From: Comamonadaceae bacterium
GTDB taxonomy: Bacteria; Pseudomonadota; Gammaproteobacteria; Burkholderiales; Burkholderiaceae_C
Length of the DNA: 64,000 nt
NCBI GenBank assembly: GCA_947442105.1
Contig: CANEVH010000003.1
Span: forward strand, 1-64,000
Direction of reading: 5' to 3'
Shown here: piece by piece, positions 35,143-42,310 of the stretch
Numbering within the stretch: position 1 is the stretch's first letter
Layout of the letters: every line of letters starts with the position of its first letter
The notes under the pieces: model-generated
Told to the model about the DNA's origin: nothing
Seen by the model: the letters and a program-made list of their open reading frames with translations, nothing else
The model's database searches: none
Translations under genes and position numbers: made by a program

Positions 35143-36233
35143 GGGGTGCCGTCTTTAATGCTCAAATTTTTGTGTTCTTCAATGGCTTGGCGGTCGCGTT
35201 GCAGCTCTAGGCGCAGCTCTTCCTCACTGGGCAATATCAGGCGGTATTTGCTGGCAAACAGTTGTTCGCTGCCATTGAGCACCGAGTAGCGTGCCACCGA
35301 TTGGTCTTTGCTGCCGCACAGCAAAATGCCCACCGTGGGGTTGTCGCCTTCGCCTCGGCGCAGCTCGTCGTACATGCGCACATACATATCCATCTGCCCC
35401 ACGTCTTGGTGCGTCAGCGGCCCGGTTTTCAGGTCGATCAGCACAAAGCATTTGAGCAGGTAGTTGTAAAACACCAGGTCGATGTAGAAGTCTTGCGTTT
35501 CGGTACTGATGCGCTGCTGGCGGGCCACGAACGCAAAGCCCTTGCCCAGCTCCATCAAAAACTGCTGCAGCTTGTCCATCAGCGCAGTTTCCAGCGTGGC
35601 TTCTAGCAAGCGCCCCGTGTCGGGCAGGCCCAAAAACTCCAACATCACCGGGTCGCGCACAAAAGCCCGTGGTGAGTCATCGAGCGTGGCCATGTTGGCT
35701 ATTGCCTCGGCATTTACCGCCGCTTTGTCTTGGCTTAGCAAAAGACGGTCGTAATACAGGCTGCCAATTTGGCGCTCCAGCGCCCGCGTGCTCCAGTTTT
35801 GGGTGGCTGCCTCATTCACATACCACTGGCGGGCCTCTGGGCTGTCCACCCGCAGCAGCAGGCGGTAGTGCGTCCAGCTCAATTCGTGACGCAGTGCGTC
35901 ACGAATTGGAAATGCCTGATAAAAGAGCCTCATATACCGAAGGTTGGACGCATCAAACCCGCGCCCAAACTCAGCAGACAGCGCCTGCCCCAGCTGCACC
36001 AGCAAGCCCCGCCCATAGGCTGCCCGCTGTGCCCCGCCTTGTTCAAACTCCACAATGTGCTGCCCAATGTGCCAGTAGGTTTGCACCTGCACCACGTCCA
36101 CCGCACGCAGCACTTGCTGGCGTGATTCGGCAATGAGTTGGCGCAGGCTGCCAAGCAAAGCGGGCAAGTCCTCGACAAGTCCCGTCGAGAGGCGATCTCT
36201 ATCTTGGTGGGGTTGTGAGCTGCGCGGTGTCAT
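35139..36233 (-). CDS. PDDEXK nuclease domain protein, DUF1016/YhcG family
   Basis: 364 aa. An N-terminal DUF1016_N segment (LRQLIAESRQQVLRAVDVVQVQTYWHIGQHIV) is followed by the YhcG nuclease domain with the catalytic D...DxK pattern in FYIDLVFYNYLLKCFVLIDLKTG. YhcG-like proteins are found beside type I RM genes and in defence islands. It overlaps RhuM and hsdM by 4 nt on either side (ATGA), so stoichiometric co-expression is likely. Whether it cleaves DNA here is unknown. Confidence 0.88.
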   Translation of the reverse strand: MTPRSSQPHQDRDRLSTGLVEDLPALLGSLRQLIAESRQQVLRAVDVVQVQTYWHIGQHIVEFEQGGAQRAAYGRGLLVQLGQALSAEFGRGFDASNLRYMRLFYQAFPIRDALRHELSWTHYRLLLRVDSPEARQWYVNEAATQNWSTRALERQIGSLYYDRLLLSQDKAAVNAEAIANMATLDDSPRAFVRDPVMLEFLGLPDTGRLLEATLETALMDKLQQFLMELGKGFAFVARQQRISTETQDFYIDLVFYNYLLKCFVLIDLKTGPLTHQDVGQMDMYVRMYDELRRGEGDNPTVGILLCGSKDQSVARYSVLNGSEQLFASKYRLILPSEEELRLELQRDRQAIEEHKNLSIKDGTP

Positions 36234-37240
36234 TTTTGGGTTCGATTCTTCAGGCTATTTTCCAGCGCCTTCAACTCGGCTTCGTCCTGTCTGTCGGCTC
36301 GTGCGGCCTCTTGCTGTTTACGGCGTTGGTCAAAGTCCAAGAACATCGGCTCAATCTTTTGCTCCATGCGAGCATGGCTCACCTTACCTGCATGGGTGAG
36401 CACCGTGAAGCCGTTAGAGCTGATGATCTGCTCGACGTTTTGCTGCCAAAAGGCCATGCGAATTTCTTGGCGACTCTTGGTGCGCAGCTCTGCGGTTTCT
36501 AGAAAGATCACCACCAGCCGGTTTAGGGTGTCGATCTCGTCTTCGGTCAAATAATTCTTTGCGATCAAAATATCTTGCTTGCGTACCTGCGCGCCTTTCC
36601 AATGCATCAGACCAAAGTTGGGGTCGTTCGCATTGGCTCGGGCAGTAATCAGTTCCGCCGCAGTCTTTTGCGTGACCGCATAAAGCAGCATGTTTTGCAC
36701 GGTCGCAAAAAACTGTTGGGTCGCTTGGTCTGTCTTGTCGTAATCGCTGCTCAGCGCAAAAAGCTCGCGCACCTTTTGGTAAAAGCGCTTTTCCGAGGCC
36801 CGAATGTCGCGGATGCGCTCCAGCATCTCGTCAAAGTAGTCTGGGCGACCATCGGGGTTCTTCAGCCGCTCGTCGTCCATCACAAAGCCCTTGGTCAGGA
36901 ACTCTTTGAGGACAGTGGACGCCCAACGGCGAAACTGCACACCACGGGGCGAGCGCACCCGGTATCCCACGGCCAGAATGGCATCTAGGTTGTAGAGCGT
37001 CACTGGCCGTTGCACCTGTCGCGCACCCTCAGTTTGAACTGTCAAGGATTCCTTGACAGTTGCCGCCGGCTCCAACTCTCCGTCCCCGAAAACGTTCTTC
37101 AGGTGCAGGGAGATGTTTTGCTTCGTGGCATCGAAAAGCTCCGCCATCTCCAATTGGGTCAGCCATACCGTCCCCAGATCAGCCCGAAGCTGAATCTGGC
37201 TATTGCCGTCGTCAGTCGTGTAAAGAATTACGTTGTTCAT
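36230..37240 (-). CDS. RhuM-family protein
   Basis: 336 aa. The family start MNNVILYTTDDGNSQIQLRA and the HTH-like VWLTQLEMAELFDATKQNISLHL are clear; the central part resembles Fic/DOC-associated RhuM proteins (LDAILAVGYRVRSPRGVQFRRWA). A basic/acidic coiled-coil-like tail ends the protein. RhuM was named as a Salmonella pathogenicity-island protein, but homologues are common in type I RM loci; mechanism unknown. Its start overlaps the TOPRIM gene's stop by 4 nt, and a 21-codon remnant of a second RhuM start lies 1.7 kb upstream. Confidence 0.88.
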   Translation of the reverse strand: MNNVILYTTDDGNSQIQLRADLGTVWLTQLEMAELFDATKQNISLHLKNVFGDGELEPAATVKESLTVQTEGARQVQRPVTLYNLDAILAVGYRVRSPRGVQFRRWASTVLKEFLTKGFVMDDERLKNPDGRPDYFDEMLERIRDIRASEKRFYQKVRELFALSSDYDKTDQATQQFFATVQNMLLYAVTQKTAAELITARANANDPNFGLMHWKGAQVRKQDILIAKNYLTEDEIDTLNRLVVIFLETAELRTKSRQEIRMAFWQQNVEQIISSNGFTVLTHAGKVSHARMEQKIEPMFLDFDQRRKQQEAARADRQDEAELKALENSLKNRTQK

Positions 37241-37836
37241 CCTTGCAAGGGAGAGTTCTTACCGCCCAATTCGACCAGTCCATCCCTAAAAGCCTTGGCA
37301 CTAGGGCATGCTGGATGCGCGGCTGCCCTTTCAAGCTCGTATCGCAACGCCACGCCACACATCTTTTTTGCAAAAATGACCTTGTTGCTGCCTGGCCCCC
37401 TGGAACGGTGTGCCTTAGCTACTTCTTTCAACCGCTCCCAAGGCATTCCAATAGTTTGCTCTGGTACGGGTTCAAAAAAATCTAATGCATTCAGCCAACG
37501 ACGCATGGCATCGGTGTCGGCTAAAAACCAGGCCTCCAGCGCTTTGACCGCAATAAAAATCAAGTTCGTGTGCTCTGTTGTTATGCGGGCTTTGACCGCT
37601 TCTTCACTTGCTGCATCCTCCAGATCCGTCAATATCACTATGTGGTCGGGTTGACTGCGAGCAAATTGCGCCAACATGGTTTTGAGATGGTGCGGCAATA
37701 AATTTCCGCCCCCTTTGGCATTGATCACGGGGCGACAAATTTCGAGCCCCTGATCGCCTGCCCATTTTCTAAATCCCGCGGACTCGATCAGAACCTTTTC
37801 GGAATCCCCTTCAACGATGAACCCCACTTTCACCAT
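37237..37836 (-). CDS. TOPRIM-like (RloB/DUF4276-type) nuclease partner of the AAA ATPase
   Basis: 199 aa. The N-terminus VGFIVEGDSEKVLIES has the first-strand Glu (E9) and the later HIVILTDLED (D71, E73, D74) gives the acidic Dx(D/E) pair of a TOPRIM fold. It overlaps the upstream AAA ATPase by 7 nt. ATPase plus TOPRIM pairs of this kind (RloA/RloB, OLD-type, and AriA/AriB of PARIS) act in anti-phage defence, where the ATPase senses a phage product and releases a TOPRIM effector. Exact family assignment needs a profile search. Confidence 0.75.
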   Translation of the reverse strand: MVKVGFIVEGDSEKVLIESAGFRKWAGDQGLEICRPVINAKGGGNLLPHHLKTMLAQFARSQPDHIVILTDLEDAASEEAVKARITTEHTNLIFIAVKALEAWFLADTDAMRRWLNALDFFEPVPEQTIGMPWERLKEVAKAHRSRGPGSNKVIFAKKMCGVALRYELERAAAHPACPSAKAFRDGLVELGGKNSPLQG

Positions 37837-38948
37837 GGCAGGCCCCCATCAAACATGTTCATGAGCCATGCCGTGTCTAAGTTCAGGCCATCCAATGCTG
37901 AGCTACTTTGCGCCGCATTTTTGGCAACAGTTTTTCCCTCCAACTTATTGACCAGCCACAACTCACTCACCTTAGATGCACGAACCAATGACTCACTGTG
38001 CGTCGTGACGAAGACCGGGTGCTCGATGTTCGCGTTTTGGCGCATTAGGTCTACCAAAGCCTCGATGCCTTTGGGGTGCAGCCCACGCTCTGGCTCTTCT
38101 ATCAGTGTGATGCCATGTTTTTTTGCGCGACTGAGTACAGCCGTCATGATGCACAGCGCGTAGATAGTTCCATCTGAAATAAGATTCGCAGGAAAGTGTG
38201 CTTTGGTACCCTCTTCCTTGAACTTAATCACCGTGCCGCCACTCAGGCGGTCAGGCTCGGCGCGAACCTGCTCCATGCCCGGCACCAAAAGGTTCATCCA
38301 TTCCATTACCTGCGTGCGGAAATCATCATCCTTCTCAAGCGTCGCGAGCATCGTTGCAACGTTATGCCCGTTCGGGTGCAATGCGGTAGTGTCGGCGCTT
38401 GAACCATCGGGCTCTTTCGCACCCAAGGGGTCAAAGCGGAAAACTTCGACGTTGGTCAAGTAGTCATACAGTGGAAACTCCCCTTGCGTAAACAAAAGCC
38501 CAGACATGTCTGGCGGGAATTTTTCGATGAACATGGGCGCTTCATTATTTGAGGAGGAAATCTGGGGGTCGCTCCCTTTTTTCCTCTCCAAAATCTTCTT
38601 CCCGTTAACCACCAGAGTCTCATCTAGTACGGGAGCCGTGTCCATGTCATGCACCTTGAGGGTGTAAGCCAAGGCTTGCCCATCCAGGGTTGCACGGATG
38701 CTGAATCCAAAGGTACGGGCATTGCGCCTTCGAAGCTTGAAGCTGTGAACTTGAGGAAAACCACGGAACTGGCGCAACGCCTTGACCGCCCCGGACTCAA
38801 CGACAGCACTGACGAAAGACAACGCATCCATCAAATTGCTTTTGCCAGAACCGTTCGGACCAGCAAACACGCTGAACGGCTCTAAATCCAAGAGTTGAAG
38901 ATCGGCCACACTTTTGAAGCCCGAAACTTCGATCTGATCTATTTTCAT
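37830..38948 (-). CDS. AAA (ABC/RecN-type) ATPase of an RloA/AriA-like defence pair
   Basis: 372 aa. Walker A GPNGSGKS (residues 30-37), Walker B with catalytic Glu ITLIEEPE (280-287) and the switch His in FVTTHSES (H317), in an AAA_21/SMC-like arrangement without long coiled coil. The family works in defence with a TOPRIM partner encoded downstream (7-nt overlap). The 14-nt gap upstream separates it from a RhuM remnant. Composition is lower in GC than the flanking hsd genes, suggesting that the pair is an imported cassette. Confidence 0.85.
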   Translation of the reverse strand: MKIDQIEVSGFKSVADLQLLDLEPFSVFAGPNGSGKSNLMDALSFVSAVVESGAVKALRQFRGFPQVHSFKLRRRNARTFGFSIRATLDGQALAYTLKVHDMDTAPVLDETLVVNGKKILERKKGSDPQISSSNNEAPMFIEKFPPDMSGLLFTQGEFPLYDYLTNVEVFRFDPLGAKEPDGSSADTTALHPNGHNVATMLATLEKDDDFRTQVMEWMNLLVPGMEQVRAEPDRLSGGTVIKFKEEGTKAHFPANLISDGTIYALCIMTAVLSRAKKHGITLIEEPERGLHPKGIEALVDLMRQNANIEHPVFVTTHSESLVRASKVSELWLVNKLEGKTVAKNAAQSSSALDGLNLDTAWLMNMFDGGLPW

Positions 38949-38961
38949 TTTTTGTCCTTTT

Positions 38962-39027
38962 CTACTTAAACCAGCCCCGCATCTGGCTCTTGCCGTCTTC
39001 AGTGGTGCAAATTATCAGGTTGCTCAT
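38962..39027 (-). pseudogene. RhuM N-terminal remnant (21 codons)
   Basis: Starts ATG at 39027 overlapping the hsdS stop (ATGA), reads MSNLIICTTEDGKSQ followed by MRGWFK and a stop. The first 15 residues match the start of the intact RhuM protein (MNNVILYTTDDGNSQ) at 37240 position by position at most sites. It keeps the translational coupling a full RhuM gene would have had with hsdS. Interpreted as the left-over start of a RhuM gene that was interrupted when the AAA/TOPRIM pair arrived. Confidence 0.7.
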
Positions 39028-40286
39028 GCCTCAACCCCCTCCACCGAAGGAAAAAGCTGCCGCATCAAACCCTTTTTGTGGGTCTTGAGGATGTCGAGTT
39101 CTTGTGAGGCGGCGGTGATGAGGGCGTCGAGGGAGGCGAGGCAGTCGGCGATGCGTTGTTGCTCAGCAATCTTGGGCACGAGCAATCGCACTGACGAAAA
39201 CAGGCTCTTATTGATGATGGGAACGGCTTGTCTTCCTGCCAGTAACGCGATGCGCTCCGACGCCTGTGAAAGCGCGAAATAAGCAAAATCATCAGAGTGC
39301 TTAGAACTGGGGACGACTGCATTGATCTGTTGATTCGTCGCACATTCGCGAACGTTCTGCGCTACCTTGCCAATCGTGGAGCCAATGGAAACGAAGAGGA
39401 TGCTTCCGGCGCGTATGGGGCGGGTTTCCGCGAAACCCTCTGGGGTCAACGTGGTTTTGGTTTGATCAACAAATCGTAGGTCAGAAATGTCCGCAGGCGA
39501 AGCGAAAGGAATACCGCCGCCATAGAAAGCGGGTTGCGCTGTGCTGGGGGTGTTACCTGTGACAACCTTTCCAAACTCTCCGACAGACTGTTCCACCCAA
39601 TCCCCTGTGTTTTGAAACTCCGGAAACCGCAAACGCGGTTGGGTTTCGCCTTCGCGGGGGAAGAGTTGTTGCATCAGCCCTTTTTTGTGGGTTTTGAGGG
39701 CTTCGACTTTGCGGGCTTGTGCGGAGATCAGTTGGTCGAGTGAGCTCAGGCAGTCGGCGATTTTTTGTTGTTCATTTGAACTTGGAGTTGGAATCTCAAC
39801 CCCAAAAAACGCTTCCTTACTAATGTTTAAAAGGCCGTTGCTCCGCGCACCACTGGTGATGTGCTTTTTTAGTTGTTTTCCGTGAGCATTTGATTCAAAA
39901 CAGTTTTGGAAAAAACCATTCGAATAATCGCTTTTCAAACGAAAGCAAATGAAAACGTTAGGTGCCGCAACCTCGCCCCAGCCTTGCAATAGATAGATAC
40001 ATCCTTCAGGAAATTTGAGTGAGTTCCCTTTGTTATAAACAAAGTCGCCATCTTTGACCAGGGTGTAAAGCTGATACTGATTGCCAGAGATATCTCTGCC
40101 AAACTTCTCTGCTTGTGGAACAAAGCCAATGCCAGCAGAGATACTGACTGGTGTTAGCTTTTTGGCGCCAACCCTTTCGTTTACGGGAATGGAGACCTCT
40201 CCTAGAGAAACTGGCTGCCAAGGCGCAGCATCCCGAAACTCAGGAAACCGCCGCTTAGGCACTAGCCTTGTTTTCTCGCCGCTCAC
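39024..40286 (-). CDS. hsdS: Type I restriction-modification specificity subunit (S)
   Basis: 420 aa from GTG 40286, which overlaps the stop of the preceding 44-codon gene (GTGA). Two target-recognition domains (residues ~10-170 and ~215-360) alternate with conserved helical spacers: EQQKIADCLSSLDQLISAQ...LKTHKKGLMQQLFP and EQQRIADCLASLDALITAA...LKTHKKGLMRQLFP. The near-identical spacers are where TRDs are exchanged by recombination. The N-terminal TRD has lower GC than the rest, as expected for an exchanged domain. HsdS decides the bipartite recognition sequence. Confidence 0.93.
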   Translation of the reverse strand: MSGEKTRLVPKRRFPEFRDAAPWQPVSLGEVSIPVNERVGAKKLTPVSISAGIGFVPQAEKFGRDISGNQYQLYTLVKDGDFVYNKGNSLKFPEGCIYLLQGWGEVAAPNVFICFRLKSDYSNGFFQNCFESNAHGKQLKKHITSGARSNGLLNISKEAFFGVEIPTPSSNEQQKIADCLSSLDQLISAQARKVEALKTHKKGLMQQLFPREGETQPRLRFPEFQNTGDWVEQSVGEFGKVVTGNTPSTAQPAFYGGGIPFASPADISDLRFVDQTKTTLTPEGFAETRPIRAGSILFVSIGSTIGKVAQNVRECATNQQINAVVPSSKHSDDFAYFALSQASERIALLAGRQAVPIINKSLFSSVRLLVPKIAEQQRIADCLASLDALITAASQELDILKTHKKGLMRQLFPSVEGVEA

Positions 40287-40417
40287 GGTGCCAGCCTCTT
40301 GGTGGGGTGGTCGGTAAGCAAGTTGCTCCACTGTCGGGGCAGCGGAACGAAGCCCTTACGGACATTCTCATTTCCAAACCTCTCGAATTCGATGGGGTTC
40401 CGTGTCTTGCGGTTCAT
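40283..40417 (-). CDS. Small protein (44 aa) coupled to hsdS
   Basis: Begins MNRKTRNPIEFERFGNENVR and ends LLTDHPTKRLAP. The ATG has GAGGT seven nt upstream, identical in position to the KilA-N gene start 1.2 kb away because both lie in a 37-bp direct repeat. Its TGA overlaps the GTG of hsdS, so ribosomes finishing here can start hsdS. No known domain. It may be a true small protein or a leader whose function is to set hsdS translation. Confidence 0.55.
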   Translation of the reverse strand: MNRKTRNPIEFERFGNENVRKGFVPLPRQWSNLLTDHPTKRLAP

Positions 40418-40446
40418 GGGTTTACCTCGCCGGTGTTGTTATGGTC
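40410..40446. repeat. 37-bp direct repeat, copy 1 (start region of the small hsdS-leader gene)
   Basis: Matches 41619-41655 with 33 of 37 bases identical in the same orientation, covering the ribosome binding site and first codons on the minus strand. The dinD and KilA-N genes lie between and under the two copies. Confidence 0.85.
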
Positions 40447-40461
40447 ATGGCGCAGGCTCTT

Positions 40462-41307
40462 TCATCCTCTGTCCAGGGTGTCGGGATTCTTGAGCGCCTG
40501 CTTTTCATCTGCGCTCAGACGGCGTTCGACCTTTTTCACGTCTTCTGCCGCTGGCAGGCTCTCCGGGCGAATACCCCGGTTGAGCAAGGTATCGCGCACG
40601 GCTTGGTTGTTGGTGACGTGTTCGCGCGAAATCTTCGGCTCGCTGGACAAGCCGTGGGCGCGGGCGTTGTGGATGGTGATCTCGGTGGCGAAGTCTTTGG
40701 CCTTGAGGATGATGGTGGGCGCAAAGTCGGCGAGCGGGCGGCTGTCGGGCACGCGCCATTGGGCTTTCATAGCCTGGGTACTTTTGCCGAGTAAGGCGTG
40801 GTCGCCCTTGCTGCGGATGACTGCAAAGTCCTGGTTGCCGCCGGTGTGTTCGAAGATGAGCTGGGACAGTTCCTTTTCCGTGCTGGTGAGCTTTTTGCGG
40901 GCAGAGACGCGCTCGGCTTCCAGAAGCCGCTGCTCAATCAGCTCCGCCCGGCGGGTCTGCATGGCAAAGTAAGTTTGGGCGAAGGCGATTTCGGGCTTGC
41001 GGGGGTCACCGTTCTGGGCGATGAGGTAACAGGCGTAGCGGGTGAGCATGATGTCGTCGATCGCACGCTCTGTGCTGGAGCCGATGCGGACCATTTTCTT
41101 GACGTCAGGAAAATGGTTTTCCACTGGATGACCAGACACCTCGCAGGCGGTTTTGGCCTTGGCGACCACAGCCTGAAAGTTCTCCCACTTGGAATAGCCA
41201 AGAAGCTGCTGGATATCCCGCGCCAGCCAATACTCAATGCCGGTTTCTGTCTGCTGGGCGTGGCCCTCGAAAGTGCCAGTCAGTGTTTGTATTTGGGATA
41301 GGTCCAT
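40462..41307 (-). CDS. dinD: DNA damage-inducible protein D
   Basis: 281 aa from ATG 41307 (AGGAAG upstream). Starts with a BRO-N-like domain (GIEYWLARDIQQLLGYSKWENFQAVV) and continues with the DinD region (DIMLTRYACYLIAQNGDPRKPEIAFAQTYFA). DinD is LexA-regulated in E. coli and has been reported to inhibit RecA filaments; homologues often sit in type I RM loci, as here. No clear LexA box is seen directly upstream, so expression is probably with the operon. Confidence 0.9.
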   Translation of the reverse strand: MDLSQIQTLTGTFEGHAQQTETGIEYWLARDIQQLLGYSKWENFQAVVAKAKTACEVSGHPVENHFPDVKKMVRIGSSTERAIDDIMLTRYACYLIAQNGDPRKPEIAFAQTYFAMQTRRAELIEQRLLEAERVSARKKLTSTEKELSQLIFEHTGGNQDFAVIRSKGDHALLGKSTQAMKAQWRVPDSRPLADFAPTIILKAKDFATEITIHNARAHGLSSEPKISREHVTNNQAVRDTLLNRGIRPESLPAAEDVKKVERRLSADEKQALKNPDTLDRG

Positions 41308-41338
41308 GGTGGGCTTCCTGTTGTTTGATGCGGGCAGT

Positions 41339-41626
41339 TCACCTGGAATGCGCACTCTTTGACGCTGATCTTTTTGCTGTTGAGACCTGCCTGACTTCTA
41401 ATTGTGGCGAATTCGCCGTATTAAAAGCGAGGTTGTAAATCGACTCCCAGATACCCAAAAACTCCACCGTGTTGCGGTTGCGCAGCCAGTCAGCGATGAA
41501 GAAGTCCCCGTCCTTGGCGCGCAACATGTCGGTGAGTGAGATGTGATCGCCCTGGGGCGACGTAACCACGGCCACGCGGGTGCCCTGGATGTCCAGGGTG
41601 TTGGTTTTCGCTGTTTTCCGGTTCAT
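41339..41626 (-). pseudogene. KilA-N domain gene, frameshifted and truncated
   Basis: Begins MNRKTAKTNTLDIQGTRVAV and follows the KilA-N consensus (HISLTDMLRAKDGDFFIADWLRNRNTVEFLGIWE) to AFN. The next residues are out of frame: inserting one T near 41420 restores YGEFATIRSQAGLNSKKISVKE, the expected continuation. After that the similarity stops and runs into the dinD start. So a 1-nt deletion and a 3' truncation have killed it. KilA-N is a DNA-binding domain of phage and RM-linked regulators. Confidence 0.8.
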
Positions 41627-41655
41627 GGGCTCACCTCTTCGGTGTTGTTATGGTC
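41619..41655. repeat. 37-bp direct repeat, copy 2 (start region of the KilA-N pseudogene)
   Basis: Second copy of the sequence at 40410-40446; differs at 4 positions. Contains the GAGGT ribosome binding site and the ATG of the KilA-N gene. Confidence 0.85.
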
Positions 41656-41672
41656 GTCAGCATCCCACGCCA

Positions 41673-41702
41673 CTTCCTTGCTGCTTCCTTGCTGCTTCCT
41701 TG
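41673..41702. repeat. 11-bp tandem repeat (2.7 copies) between fic and the KilA-N gene
   Basis: CTTCCTTGCTG at 41673-41683 and 41684-41694, then a partial third copy CTTCCTTG to 41702, ending just before the stop of the fic gene. Confidence 0.9.
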
Positions 41703-41704
41703 GC

Positions 41705-42310
41705 TCACAAGTCTTCTACCCGGTATTCGCTATAGCCTTCGTAGTAGTAGCTCACGTCAATGCCTTTCATGTACAGCGCGCGGTCGTTGATTTGGTCGGT
41801 CAAGGCGCCCTTGAGCAGGTGTTTGATTTCCAGGTCTTTCACCACGCTGCGCTCCATGGCCGACAAATATTCGGCTTTGTCCACCGCGTTCCAGTCGATG
41901 ACTTGGCGGATTTCTTTTTTCAGCATCAAGTCGAGCCAGATGCGCGTAGCGCGCCCGTTGCCTTCGCGAAACGGGTGGGCCACGTTCATTTCTACGTACT
42001 TTTCAATGATTTGCTCAAAGTTTTGCTGCGGCATGGCGCTGATGTGCGCCAGCGATTGCTGCAAATACATGACGGGTGCAAACCGAAAATTGCCTTTGGC
42101 CAGATTCACCTCGCGCACTTGGCCAGCAAAGGCATACACCTCGCCAAACAAATAGGCGTGGATGGCGGCCAGGCCTGCAAAGGTGCCCACTTCCATTTCG
42201 GCAATGTCGCCGCTTTCAAAGAGCTGTTTGGCTTTTTGTTTGCTAAGCCTTTCTTCCGCCCGGCTGAGTTCGACTTGGCTGCTAATGCCCAGTTTGTTGC
42301 CTAAGACCAT
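41705..42310 (-). CDS. Fic-family protein, class III (C-terminal inhibitory motif)
   Basis: 201 aa. Catalytic motif [12 protein letters not shown] (from H112). The C-terminal S187-Y-Y-Y-E191-G192 fits the (S/T)xxxE(G/N) inhibitory motif at the end of the protein, as in the Neisseria meningitidis Fic type whose members AMPylate gyrase/topoisomerase IV or themselves. The N-terminal [17 protein letters not shown] flap is typical. It overlaps the AlbA_2 gene by 10 nt. Here it may act as a toxin-like guard of the RM operon; target not known. Confidence 0.87.
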   Translation of the reverse strand: MVLGNKLGISSQVELSRAEERLSKQKAKQLFESGDIAEMEVGTFAGLAAIHAYLFGEVYAFAGQVREVNLAKGNFRFAPVMYLQQSLAHISAMPQQNFEQIIEKYVEMNVAHPFREGNGRATRIWLDLMLKKEIRQVIDWNAVDKAEYLSAMERSVVKDLEIKHLLKGALTDQINDRALYMKGIDVSYYYEGYSEYRVEDL

